64,000 nt of DNA. It comes from Roseibium album. Lineage in GTDB: Bacteria > Pseudomonadota > Alphaproteobacteria > Rhizobiales > Stappiaceae. The stretch lies in the NCBI GenBank assembly GCA_001404055.1, contig CXTY01000007.1, forward strand, positions 124,058 through 188,057, given 5' to 3'. The notes below the pieces were generated by a model. The model made no database searches and had not been told where the DNA came from. It saw only the letters and a list, made by a program, of their open reading frames with translations. This document shows positions 36,000-44,508 of this stretch, one piece after another (the first letter of the stretch is position 1; each line of letters starts with the position of its first letter). The translations under genes were made by a program, and so were the position numbers.

Positions 36000-36950
36000 T
36001 TAGGCAACCTTCGTATACCCGAACATCTCCGGATCGCGCCTAGCGGCAACAATTAATTGCCGCGCCCGCGCAGGATTACGCTCCAGCATTTCGGCCTGCT
36101 GCTTGAGGTTGGGATTTTCTGGATCGAACGGGTTACCGGGTAAAGAACGGATGCGACCTGTCGGCGAAACTTTGCCGCCCTTTTCTCTGCTGGGCCTGCG
36201 GACAGGGCCTGAGCCAGAATGCTTTTGCAGGTCCTCCTTCGAGAAGGAAGGAGGTAAAAAATCTTGCGCACCAGACATCAACGGTTTGTTGGACTGGGGA
36301 ATCTCGGGCAGATCCGGCCGGCTAGGCTTTGACCTGGGAGAGGAAATTCTTTGGCGTTGGCGCGAGCTTGAGTCTTGTAGTCCGATTAGTGCCTTGTTGG
36401 CTTCTTGATGACTGTCAGCGGGCTGAGAACTGGCTTTCTTGTCTGTTAGGTCATCAGAAGGAGATCGCCCGAAGGAAGGAACATAGCTTTCTGGAATAAT
36501 GCTTTGATAGACCTCCACAGGTAGTGTTGCATATCGCCCCGGCTTCCCTTGAACAGCCCGGTAATAGTCCGAAATCATCGAGGCCTGTGCCTCGTTCGCC
36601 ATCTTGTCGAAGGGAATACCTTTTCGCACTTCATCTGAATACTGATAATTGTTACTGAAAGGAGACTTGAGCTTATCGCTAACGTACGCGCCAAACATAT
36701 GCCTCCCAAACGTCTGTTACTGAACAAGATGCGCGCCTTCATGGATAAACCATTCGGGTGCGGTCTGGCTGAAATCATCCGAATAGGCGAGTTTGCCGAC
36801 CTTGATGTTGTTGTTGCTCACCATCCCGAATTTAGATCGCACGTACAAATTTCCAAGTTCGATCGTCGTTTGATAAAAATAATCGCGTTCTCCGTAAATT
36901 TCCGTCAAAAGGTCTATTTCGCCCTGCGTCAGATCTCTTTTCTCACTCAT
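36000..36950 (-). pseudogene. Zincin metallopeptidase fused to scaffold-like C-terminal tag, with in-frame TAA
   Basis: Codons 1-77 read as the start of a Vgr/Rhs-associated zincin (LTQGEIDLLTEIYG, YSDDFS, WFIHEGAHLVQ with HExxH at residues 70-74). Codon 78 is TAA at 36717-36719. The same frame goes on: QTFGRHMFGAY, NYQYSDEV, then MANEAQASMISDYY, whose Glu120 would be the third zinc ligand. A Pro/Ser-rich linker follows (SNKPLMSGAQ), then the tag (NPFD, NLKQQAEMLERNP, RDPEMF) at 36000-36137. Translation is coupled to the upstream secreted-protein gene. It is either a recent nonsense mutation, a suppressed stop, or two cistrons restarting at the ATG at 36698. An effector loaded into phage heads is my interpretation. 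Confidence 0.75.
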
Positions 36951-37470
36951 TTATATTTACTCTTTCTTTTATCTGGCAGGCCTGTTCAAAAAACTCCATG
37001 TACTCTCTAAAATTCTCGTCCTTGCTGTACTCATCCAAGCTCTTGATATAACCTTTTCTGAACGCCATCTCGGCACAATCCACTTGTATTTCTCCTGAAA
37101 AACACTTGCCGATTTCGTCCAAAGATCCTTGCCCAAGCAAATCCCTGGTTTCTGGCTGTTCATGCGCGTCAAAGAAAAGAGGAGCTAATTCTTCCTCAAA
37201 TTCGGATGTTCTTTGAAACGAATGGATCAGAAGGAACGACGCGAGTTTCAAATATTCAAGCCCTTCGCTCGGTTCGAAGTCCTTGCCCGCGTTCGAGACA
37301 ACTGTTTGGGCGAACAGCCAGAACAGCGGCCTGTTCTCCGGATCAATTGTCGAAGTCCACTCCCGGTAGCTTGGACAGTGTTTTTTCTCTTCTTCTTCCG
37401 AACTATGAACGCTCGACACGGCACTCATTAGAACTGCAAGCACAAAACAGCCAAGTTTTACAAATCTCAT
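36943..37470 (-). CDS. Secreted/periplasmic protein preceding the metallopeptidase gene
   Basis: 175 residues from MRFVKLGCFVLAVLMSAVSSVHS, a clear signal peptide. The mature part is acidic and helical with cysteines at CPSYREW, KCFSG, DCAEMAF and QACQIKE, which may pair in the periplasm; SGEIQVDCAEMAFRKGYIKSLDEYS is the best-conserved-looking block. The gene overlaps the metallopeptidase ATG by eight bases. Paired position and export suggest an immunity protein against a periplasmic protease, unproven. Confidence 0.6.
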   Translation of the reverse strand: MRFVKLGCFVLAVLMSAVSSVHSSEEEEKKHCPSYREWTSTIDPENRPLFWLFAQTVVSNAGKDFEPSEGLEYLKLASFLLIHSFQRTSEFEEELAPLFFDAHEQPETRDLLGQGSLDEIGKCFSGEIQVDCAEMAFRKGYIKSLDEYSKDENFREYMEFFEQACQIKERVNINE

Positions 37471-37602
37471 GATTTTTGCCCTGAATATTTCAAGCGAATA
37501 GAGCTTCGCCACTAAGAAAGAAAATAAGCTCGAGGATAACAACTTACAGTTATTCTCTTTGAGACACGAAAGTCGTCTCGTTCGATCATTTCGACTAGCT
37601 GC

Positions 37603-37737
37603 TCAAATCTCAAACGTCACGCAAGAAACGCTGTGGTCGAGCGAAAGCCCGAACAAGTCAGGATCCCGCCCCGCGGCCATGATCATCTGCCGTGCCCGGG
37701 CCGGGTATCTCTCAAGGAGTTCAGAATTTCGTTGAAA
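37603..37737 (-). pseudogene. Orphan scaffold-type C-terminal tag, remnant 1
   Basis: The frame reads QRNSELLERYPARARQ then MIMAAGRDPDLFGL before a short tail (SLDHSVSCVTFEI) and TGA. It matches the scaffold tag closely (SELLERSPARARQMIMAAG in the scaffold). No start codon or N-terminal domain precedes it; the NPFD part is degraded. It marks a lost or displaced tag-bearing gene between two secreted-protein genes. Confidence 0.65.
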
Positions 37738-37824
37738 AGCACTTCTTGAGCGCTTCGAATTTTCAAAACCACTGCGACCCAACCCACGTGAACGGCATCA
37801 ATTCACTGCTGTTTCGCGATAAGA

Positions 37825-38619
37825 TCAATCCGACTTTAAAACACTCCTGAAGGGTACGCTCGCAGGTCTTGTGAAGATCAGCGCCTGCGCTATCAGACAA
37901 TCAATCTGTTCCTTTGAAGCGGGCATAGCGCCTGAGTAGACGATCATGCTGTTAAATTGCGGACGTTCGTCATCATATTCAACAAATTCGGTTGCAGAAG
38001 AGCAGTGCTTATCGAGCAAGTCTTCCCTGTAATAAAACTCAGCGCCTTTCAGATTATCCAAAGGAGGGCCCAGGTCGATTGCAATTCCCGAGACGCTTGA
38101 TCCTCTCAAGTTCAATCTGTAGAGGCCCCACGCCAGGTTGTGGATATACTGTCCCCTTGGATCAAGAATTTCAGACACTTCCACATCACCTGACCCGAGA
38201 CCTTCACCCCAATCCTTGAGTTCCTTGGAAAGATCCAGGTTGAGCGCAACAATTGTGTCCGTTGTCTGATAATCAATCATATTAATTGGAAAATCGTAGT
38301 ACTTCTTTCTTCCATATGGCAAATGTACAAATTCAAATTCCGGAACCGTTGGAAAACTGGCTGCGTTCTTCTCAATTTCTTCTTCTGAAAATCCAAGATA
38401 GAGCACACGTATTTTTTTTCCGAGTTTAATCTTCGACTGTGCTGAGCTGTCTTCTGAATTCACATAGTCTTTGATCGCCTGGTTTAAAACCAGAGGCTGC
38501 TCCTCCCAGGGAATTTTCTGATTTTCTTCTGCCAGAGCCCCTTGAGTAAAACCGCACGCACAAGCAAACCAATAACCCGAACAAACAAACTTAAAAAATC
38601 GATTGCCAACAAGCATCAT
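37825..38619 (-). CDS. Secreted protein of unknown function in the tag cluster
   Basis: 264 residues from MMLVGNRFFKFVCSGYW, with a signal peptide cleaved near GALAEE. The mature part contains GKKIRVLYLGFSEEEIEKNAASFPTVPEFEF and EFYYREDLLDKHCSSATEFVEYDDERPQFNSMIVYSG, a mixed alpha/beta protein somewhat like secreted DUF2927 proteins, not firmly assigned. It lies between two orphan tags. Immunity protein against a lost effector is one reading. Confidence 0.55.
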   Translation of the reverse strand: MMLVGNRFFKFVCSGYWFACACGFTQGALAEENQKIPWEEQPLVLNQAIKDYVNSEDSSAQSKIKLGKKIRVLYLGFSEEEIEKNAASFPTVPEFEFVHLPYGRKKYYDFPINMIDYQTTDTIVALNLDLSKELKDWGEGLGSGDVEVSEILDPRGQYIHNLAWGLYRLNLRGSSVSGIAIDLGPPLDNLKGAEFYYREDLLDKHCSSATEFVEYDDERPQFNSMIVYSGAMPASKEQIDCLIAQALIFTRPASVPFRSVLKSD

Positions 38620-38744
38620 GTCGTCCCCGTTCTTGCACCCCGGCCAAGCGGCCAACTTGAAGTTTTACCGTCAAGTATGTTCATTCTTTGTTCCAAATCA
38701 ACCCGTGATTGCAGATTCGTATTGAAACGGTTCTCTTTTTTGGA

Positions 38745-38852
38745 TCAAAGCCCGAACAACTGAGGATCGCGGCGGGCAGCAACAATCAATTGCCGTGCTT
38801 GAGCGGGATTGCGCTCCAGCAACTCAGCTTGTTGCTTGAGATTGAGGCAGTC
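38745..38852 (-). pseudogene. Orphan scaffold-type C-terminal tag, remnant 2
   Basis: Frame reads NLKQQAELLERNPAQARQ then LIVAARRDPQLFGL and TGA. It is nearly identical to the metallopeptidase tag (NLKQQAEMLERNPARARQ). It starts 36 bases after the stop of the 310-residue tag protein and has no N-terminal domain of its own, so two tags stand in tandem here. Confidence 0.65.
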
Positions 38853-38887
38853 TCTCACAAAACAGGTGGTGCCGCTCCCAATGCATC

Positions 38888-39820
38888 TCAAAGCCGAAAA
38901 AGTTTAGGGTCACGGCCTGCTGCCAAAATCAGCCGCTTCGCCATGATCGGATCCCGCTCAACGAGCTCTGCTTGTTGATGGAGCCTTGGGCTCGCTAAAT
39001 CGAAAGGGTTGAAACGGCCCAACTGGCCAACTTCGCCATGAGTACGAAATCGTTCCGTTTTTACTTGAGGCACCGGAATATCGCCTCGTGTGTCTAATTT
39101 CCCCGAATTTGGTGAAAAATGGGGCTCGGGAATCTGGTTAGCGCCGGGCATTAAGGCTTTATTTGAATTAGAATAATCTAACCTTTTTCCATTTGCAGGA
39201 CTCCGGTTCGGTACTGGTATTTCATCAAATTCAAGTGGCCCAATTTTTCGCTTTAGTAAATCTGTATCTTTGTTTGAAGTGCTGCTCCAATCGGTTCCCG
39301 ATGGGTTAAAATCTGGTGCAGTTAACTTAACTCGCTCCTCACCAATCAATTTCTGTCCCAAAAGAAACGCTTTACTGCCCTGACGACCTCTAACTTCGCC
39401 TTTTTGCACTTCAGAGCCATGTGTATCTGGCTCATCTAGTTCAGACATTTCTATACCAAAGAACTCTCGCAACGCCGCACGGCCTTCGGGCGTGTTTCCT
39501 TTGTTTAGCAGAGCACCAGCGCTATATTGTTGCTCTGCATGGAACAGAGAATCATAGGCTTTTCCATCAGTTGAAACTCTGGGACCTTCATCCGTCATTG
39601 CTGAGTTAGCTATCAAAATACCTGCTGCGATATCATAAGCATCTCTGTAAAAACCGCCTTTTTTCTTTAGCGTGTCCAAGCTTTCGAAGAGCTCATCCGT
39701 CCAGAGCATTGGACCGTGACCGTACTCCTCCAATAAATACCCCTGGAATTGTGACAATTCCCTAAGTGTCATTGGATCAATTTCTTCCCCTTCAAGTATG
39801 TCGTATTCTGTTACATTCAT
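38888..39820 (-). CDS. Tag-bearing protein of unknown activity (310 residues)
   Basis: N-terminal ~175 residues are unrecognised: TLRELSQFQGYLLEEYGHGPMLW, YDIAAGILIANSAM, AEQQYSAGALLNKGNTPEGRAALREFFGI. A linker rich in Pro/Asn/Ser follows and shares NKALMPGA with the metallopeptidase linker (NKPLMSGA). The last 41 residues are the scaffold-type tag (FNPFDLASPRL, AELVERDP, ILAAGRDPKLF). No signal peptide and no HExxH. The organisation matches the metallopeptidase fusion, so it may be a second cargo protein. Activity unknown. Confidence 0.6.
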   Translation of the reverse strand: MNVTEYDILEGEEIDPMTLRELSQFQGYLLEEYGHGPMLWTDELFESLDTLKKKGGFYRDAYDIAAGILIANSAMTDEGPRVSTDGKAYDSLFHAEQQYSAGALLNKGNTPEGRAALREFFGIEMSELDEPDTHGSEVQKGEVRGRQGSKAFLLGQKLIGEERVKLTAPDFNPSGTDWSSTSNKDTDLLKRKIGPLEFDEIPVPNRSPANGKRLDYSNSNKALMPGANQIPEPHFSPNSGKLDTRGDIPVPQVKTERFRTHGEVGQLGRFNPFDLASPRLHQQAELVERDPIMAKRLILAAGRDPKLFRL

Positions 39821-39921
39821 ATTAGCCTTCCCGCAGAAGTTATATTTTTACTGATTTTTGTCTATCAATAAACAAGGAACGCAGATGCCATCTGGTTCGC
39901 AGAAAGCTGCACAGCGCGCTC

Positions 39922-40794
39922 CTAAACCCTGAACAACGCCGGGTCCCGCCCTGCGGCCATGATCATCTGCCGTGCCCGCGCCGGACTTCTCTCCAGAAGT
40001 TCTGACTGTTCCTTGAGGTTGGGGCTGTCGGCGTCAAATGGGTTCGCTCCGCTTCCCCCCCCGCTCAGCCCTGAAAGGCCATCTTCGGCAAAGGACCGGT
40101 CGTGAATGAATGACAGCAGCTTTACCGCCACCGGGTCGGCCACCTGTTGCAAGCCGTTTTCGTCCGCTTTTGTCAGCGCGCCCTTGTCGGCAAACCAACC
40201 GGTGATATCGAGCCCGGACGCCTTCAAATTGGTGAGGGCCCGATCTGCCTTGGCGACAACGTTCTGGTATCCGTCGCTTTCCGGCGGGCCATATTCGCGG
40301 ACCAGATCATAATGGGCGGTTTCAGCCGCCTGGGCCTGTTCCAGCGCAGCGCTGGCGGCAGTGTTTTCCTGATTGGTATACTGCTCGGCCATTTTGCCGA
40401 CCCAGCTGTCATGCAGCTTTTGCGCTGCCTCCGGATGCAGTCCGGCCTCCTGGAACCAGCCGCCAGCTTCCTCGGCAAAAGCCTGGTCATAAGGGAATCT
40501 CTCCGGCAGGGTCTCCGGCATCTTGAATTGATAGCCGTTTTTTGGCGTCCAGCTCTTTGAAATGTCGCCATAAAAGGCAGATTTTTCGTCTGCACTCGCC
40601 GCCTCGCTAGGCAGCATCACCGCGTCCGTCAACTGATCCTGAAGCGCACGATAGCCATTGAGGACGCTGCCGGTATCCTGCCAGCCGTTTTCGGAGGCGA
40701 AGGCGCGATGCTCCTCGCTCAGGCCGGACAGAAAACCTCCACCTGTGTCAATCGGTTCCTGGCCATCGGCACTGAAGTCAATTTGGTCGTCCAT
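39922..40794 (-). CDS. Phage scaffold protein
   Basis: 290 residues from MDDQIDFSADGQEPID; start three bases after the previous stop. Acidic, helical, with EEHRAFASENGWQDTGSVLNGYRALQDQ, a central coiled region (YTNQENTAASAALEQAQAAETAHYD), and a flexible SGGGSGA just before a C-terminal helical segment (NPFDADSP, SELLERSP, AAGRDPALF). Such size, charge and position after the portal fit T7-like scaffold. In other phages (P22) the scaffold C-terminus binds the coat; by analogy this segment would. The same segment is found on two nearby non-scaffold proteins. Confidence 0.8.
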   Translation of the reverse strand: MDDQIDFSADGQEPIDTGGGFLSGLSEEHRAFASENGWQDTGSVLNGYRALQDQLTDAVMLPSEAASADEKSAFYGDISKSWTPKNGYQFKMPETLPERFPYDQAFAEEAGGWFQEAGLHPEAAQKLHDSWVGKMAEQYTNQENTAASAALEQAQAAETAHYDLVREYGPPESDGYQNVVAKADRALTNLKASGLDITGWFADKGALTKADENGLQQVADPVAVKLLSFIHDRSFAEDGLSGLSGGGSGANPFDADSPNLKEQSELLERSPARARQMIMAAGRDPALFRV

Positions 40795-40796
40795 CG

Positions 40797-41111
40797 TCAA
40801 ATATCCTCGTCGTGTTCAAACTCGGGAAGCGTTTCCAGCCGCGCAGCTGCCTGCAGGGCGGCATGCTCTTCCGGAGGAAGGCGGATCATGGATAGAATGC
40901 GCGCATAAAGCGCCTTGCGGCCGTCCAGGTAGCCACCTTCCCTAGGGCCAAGGTCCACGGGCGGCGCCCGGTAGATCCCGCATTCCGCGGCCAGGTCGGC
41001 CAGAATGGTTTCGCCATCCGGGCACAAAAAAACCGACCGATAGGCCCGCTCCAATACCGCTGCTCTGTCCTTGCGCCGTCGGGCAATCCGCCTAAGACAA
41101 TGCCAAACCAT
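40797..41111 (-). CDS. Bbp19-like small phage protein
   Basis: 104 residues from MVWHCLRRIARRRKD; ATG overlaps the portal 3' end and follows GGGAGG. Arg-rich N-terminus, then AVLERAYRSVFLCPDGETILADLAAECGI and GREGGYLDGRKALYARILSMIRL-type sequence, the pattern of the Bbp19 family found between portal and scaffold in many podoviruses. Role unknown, probably in head assembly. Confidence 0.7.
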   Translation of the reverse strand: MVWHCLRRIARRRKDRAAVLERAYRSVFLCPDGETILADLAAECGIYRAPPVDLGPREGGYLDGRKALYARILSMIRLPPEEHAALQAAARLETLPEFEHDEDI

Positions 41112-42801
41112 CCAGGCCTCCCTCTTCACCCAGAGTTTTCAGCATTGGCGCACTGTCTTTCGCCATCCGGGCCATGCTTTCGCCAGCCGCCAACTGCTGC
41201 TGTTGATCGGCCTCCGCCGCCCGCTCCTGCCGCAGTTTATCAACCTCTTCCGGACGCCGCTTCAGCTTTGCAGGCAAGCCCAGCGCGCGCCGGGTCAGGT
41301 CATATTCTTCTTCCCGGTCATGCAGATCCATTATGGTCGGGTCAGACCCCGCTGCAATGCCCAGATATTCCTGGAAGCCCATGATTGCCTCGAAATGCCC
41401 GGCCTCGCGCATCTGGTCGATCGGTGCCGTGGGGACCAGAGTCACATCGCTATCGGCAATACTATCGGGCGGTGCCAGCGGAGACCCCGTCGCAAAGGCT
41501 CCGCGACGGCCCAGAATGCCGACTTCCCGTTCAAACAGCGCTTCATTTCCAGCCATGATGTTGGTCGAGAATGGCCCGATCATATCGGCCATTTCCTTGC
41601 GCCGGATATTTGCTTCCGTTGCCGTGCGGCCATTGCCTTCCAGAAGGGTCTGCCACAGGTCGCCATAAAGTCCGATCCGCAGCTTTTCGTGAATATTCTC
41701 GATTTGCGCATCCGCAGCACCTGGATTGACCGTGTCAATCATCGGCCGGAACAATGGTCTGCCCTGTTCATCGATCAGACCCGGGTTGATCCGCCCCGGA
41801 TTAAGGTCCAGCTGCCGTTCCTCCCGGTGTGTCGCGATCGGTGGACGCACAGCCTGCGAACTTGCAATCAAGCCGTCTCTTGCCAGGCTCTGCAGGCTCT
41901 TGATGTCGCTCATCAGCTTGGCCTGCGGCGGCGAGCCGTAAGGCGACAGTCCATCCCTGTCCCAGCGGCTGATCACCAACGGGTATTCAAAGAAGCCACC
42001 CCTGCGGCAGATGTGCTTGCTGTCTTCTTCAAAATGAACGCTTTCATAGCGGGATTTGCTGATGTCAGCCGCATCTTCAAAACCGCCCTCTCTCAGGAAA
42101 CAGGCATGCACAAACCTGTGCTCGGTGTTCTTGCGCTTGGGATCTTCCGCCTCTTCCTTGATCTTGTCGGAAACGTTGCCGCCATATTCCTTCATTGCCT
42201 GCCAGGCCTTCAGGCTGCGCACGCGGAAGAAACCACAATCAGCTCCTTGTGCATCCACGACCAGATAGATCTCGTAAAGCGGTACATAGCGGTAGTGGAT
42301 CGGAGTGCGTATCTCCGCGAGGTTAGCCTCATTCTCATTCGGAAAGAGAACACCCGTGCCGAGTTTTACCGTAGAGAGCAGCCGCGAGCGGTTGGCCAGA
42401 GCAAAGCCGGACTTTCCCGATGAGCGAACGCGGAACAGGTGATCACGCACCAGTTCAAAGAACTCTTCGTCGGCCTGGGACGGCGGAGGTGCGAACGGAT
42501 CGCCAAACCCCACCCCATGCCAGTTGAAGCCCTCCGGCATGGTCAGCGAGCCAACGCCTGAGGCAAGCCGGTCCAGCAGCCAGACGGCCGTCGGGTCATA
42601 GAGTTTGCGCGATCGCTCGCGCGCTGCGGATTGACGGAATGCGCTCATGCCGTCCGGCGCGCTCACGCCGCCCGGCCGGTTGAAGGCCCGTTCCATGTCG
42701 GGCGCTGCATATGTCACATAGTCCTGCCAGTCGGCTTCATACCACTGGCGTTCGGATCGTGCGTTTTGCAACTCCGATTTCAGATCATCGACAATTCCCA
42801 T
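41092..42801 (-). CDS. Portal protein (T7-like head-tail connector)
   Basis: 569 residues. N-terminal DLKSELQNARSERQWYEADWQDYVTYAAPD and YDPTAVWLLDRLASGVGSLTMPEGFNWHGV are typical of T7-like connectors; FPLVISRW-type YPLVISRWDRDGLSPYGSPP, and GRTATEANIRRKEM in the wing/stem region. The C-terminus is a Gln/Glu-rich helix. Twelve copies would form the portal vertex through which DNA is packaged by TerL. Confidence 0.9.
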   Translation of the reverse strand: MGIVDDLKSELQNARSERQWYEADWQDYVTYAAPDMERAFNRPGGVSAPDGMSAFRQSAARERSRKLYDPTAVWLLDRLASGVGSLTMPEGFNWHGVGFGDPFAPPPSQADEEFFELVRDHLFRVRSSGKSGFALANRSRLLSTVKLGTGVLFPNENEANLAEIRTPIHYRYVPLYEIYLVVDAQGADCGFFRVRSLKAWQAMKEYGGNVSDKIKEEAEDPKRKNTEHRFVHACFLREGGFEDAADISKSRYESVHFEEDSKHICRRGGFFEYPLVISRWDRDGLSPYGSPPQAKLMSDIKSLQSLARDGLIASSQAVRPPIATHREERQLDLNPGRINPGLIDEQGRPLFRPMIDTVNPGAADAQIENIHEKLRIGLYGDLWQTLLEGNGRTATEANIRRKEMADMIGPFSTNIMAGNEALFEREVGILGRRGAFATGSPLAPPDSIADSDVTLVPTAPIDQMREAGHFEAIMGFQEYLGIAAGSDPTIMDLHDREEEYDLTRRALGLPAKLKRRPEEVDKLRQERAAEADQQQQLAAGESMARMAKDSAPMLKTLGEEGGLDGLALS

Positions 42802-42806
42802 GAAAG

Positions 42807-43031
42807 TCAGGCCCGCCCTAAAAGAGTAACACCAGGCCGGGACGCGCTTCCATAGTCGAAAACGCCCAGCGGGCTGGTCAGATTGGTTGCACGCGATCCA
42901 TAGGCTGCAGCCCGGCGGCGCCGGTTGTTTTCCTGCAGGTTCCTCGCCTGTCTTTGCGGATCAGGCGCGCGCGGAGGCGGAGGAGTCGGTTCCAGTTCTG
43001 GCTGCTTTGAGCCGCCACCAAACATGCACAT
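42807..43031 (-). CDS. Small phage protein before the portal (MCMFGG type)
   Basis: 74 residues from MCMFGGGSKQPEL (AAGGA seven bases upstream). Proline-rich (PTPPPPRAPDP), then RNNRRRRAAAYGSRATNLTS-like basic part and a short end. A protein of this style commonly precedes podoviral portal genes. First gene of the unit behind element B. Function unknown. Confidence 0.6.
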   Translation of the reverse strand: MCMFGGGSKQPELEPTPPPPRAPDPQRQARNLQENNRRRRAAAYGSRATNLTSPLGVFDYGSASRPGVTLLGRA

Positions 43032-43255
43032 GGGTGGTTCCTTTCTAGATTTTTTGATGGCTTGGAGTTCGCCCAGACACGCAGACATTCACACGCGCAA
43101 ATTCGTGGCACTTACAGGTATCTGCATGGCGTTTTTCGCACGCATGCATTGACATGAATGGTCTGGCAGGGTGATCAGTTTCTGGAAAACCTGGATCGCT
43201 GCTTTCAGCAGGTGCGCTGTCTCAGCCGCACTTTCCCAATGTATTGGTATGAGGC

Positions 43256-43320
43256 CTGTTTTAGCCCTGTTTTGACGAATCGTCCAGCGGGCCAAACGGT
43301 CTGAAACCTTTTTTCAGACA
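43256..43320 (-). promoter_or_regulatory. Promoter-like element B of the portal operon
   Basis: Same layout as elements A and C: inverted repeat GTCTGAA/TTCAGAC (43299-43319, 7-base spacer), 19 bases, then the 24-bp motif at 43256-43279 (TTCGTCA ... GGCTAAAACAG on the minus strand). It stands between the bacterial cargo block and the portal operon, ~225 bases from the first gene. Confidence 0.65.
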
Positions 43321-43452
43321 AAGGTTTTCGAAAAACACTTTGCAGTCATCCGCTTCACTCTGGTGTGCCGTTGCGCGTTTGGCAGGTCCTTTTTTCCAAT
43401 TAAGTTCGCGCAGTGCTGCATCAGGCCAGATTGCTCATGCAAACGCACAATC

Positions 43453-44400
43453 TCAGGCCCAACCATCCTGATAAAGCGGATAGTGCTTGCTGATCTCCTG
43501 ATCCCAGGAAGGATCTGGTGAAAACCGGCTGGCGATATGATCAATTAGGGTTCTGACCCTCTGCGGCAAGACGCGCGCTTCCGGGTAAACAACATACGCC
43601 GCATCGTCGGACCAGACGTAATCGGGATAGAGTGGGACGAGATCTCCTGCGACTATCCGCGTGTTGCAAATGAATGTCGGCTCCATTGCAATTCCAAGCC
43701 CTTCAACGGCACAATCTGTCAGGAAATCACCGTTGTTGCTGAGAATACGACTGTTAAGCTGGACTACCCCCTTCGAGCCATCAGGGCGCGCGAAATTCCA
43801 GCGATTGTTCTGGCTTGTCGATCGGTATTGCAGGACCGGGAACCTGGAAATGTCTTCAGGTTTCTCAGGCGTTCCCAATTCCATTAGCAAGGCCCTGCTT
43901 GCTACCGGTAAATGCCGGATCCGGGTCAACCTTTTGGCGCGCAAACTGGAGTCCTGCAAACGTCCCAGGCGAATGGCAACGTCAAAACCATCCTGTATCA
44001 GGTCAATACGTCGGTCATTTGCCTCAAGCTCCAATTCGACGCCCGGATAAAGGCGCATGAACTCCGTCAGGATCGGGCTTAAATGACGGTATGTGAAGGT
44101 AACCGGTGCGGCCAGCCTGATACGACCTTCCAGCCGATGTGTTATCTCAGACAGGTTGGATTCCGCGTCGTTTAGATCAGTGATGATTTGCCTGCATTGC
44201 AGATAAAAATCATGACCTGCGTCAGTCAGGCTGATCTTGCGTGTTGATCGTCGAACCAGCGTCACACCCAGCCTTAGCTCAAGGTCTTTCAATCTCCGAC
44301 TTACTGCCGAAAGAGCCAACCCTGACCGGCGGGAGACCGCGCTCAGTGATCCCGCATCAATGATCTCTACAAAATTCTCGATTTCGGTTAGTCGCGACAT
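43453..44400 (-). CDS. LysR-family transcriptional regulator
   Basis: 315 residues from MSRLTEIENFVEIIDAGSLSAVSRRSG, an N-terminal winged helix (AVSRRLKDLELRLGVTLVRRSTRKISLTDAG) with a C-terminal LysR substrate domain. It is divergent from the azoreductase gene, with 108 bases between, so it probably controls that gene and itself. CrgA/DhcR-like subgroup; inducer unknown, likely an electrophile or quinone. First gene of the bacterial block inside the phage element. Confidence 0.88.
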   Translation of the reverse strand: MSRLTEIENFVEIIDAGSLSAVSRRSGLALSAVSRRLKDLELRLGVTLVRRSTRKISLTDAGHDFYLQCRQIITDLNDAESNLSEITHRLEGRIRLAAPVTFTYRHLSPILTEFMRLYPGVELELEANDRRIDLIQDGFDVAIRLGRLQDSSLRAKRLTRIRHLPVASRALLMELGTPEKPEDISRFPVLQYRSTSQNNRWNFARPDGSKGVVQLNSRILSNNGDFLTDCAVEGLGIAMEPTFICNTRIVAGDLVPLYPDYVWSDDAAYVVYPEARVLPQRVRTLIDHIASRFSPDPSWDQEISKHYPLYQDGWA

Positions 44401-44508
44401 TTCTTCTCGTTTCAAGAATAATCAATTGCGATTTGATCATATTAATACTCTGATAGAGAAGAGTTAAATCAGTACCTGTCATCAATTTCCAATCCGGCAG
44501 GAAGTCTC

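Noticed and set aside
38619..38655. Earlier start for the 264-residue secreted protein
   Set aside because: The upstream extension (MAAWPGCKNGDD) would bury the signal peptide; MMLVGNRFF gives a normal one with a GGGGACG ribosome site.
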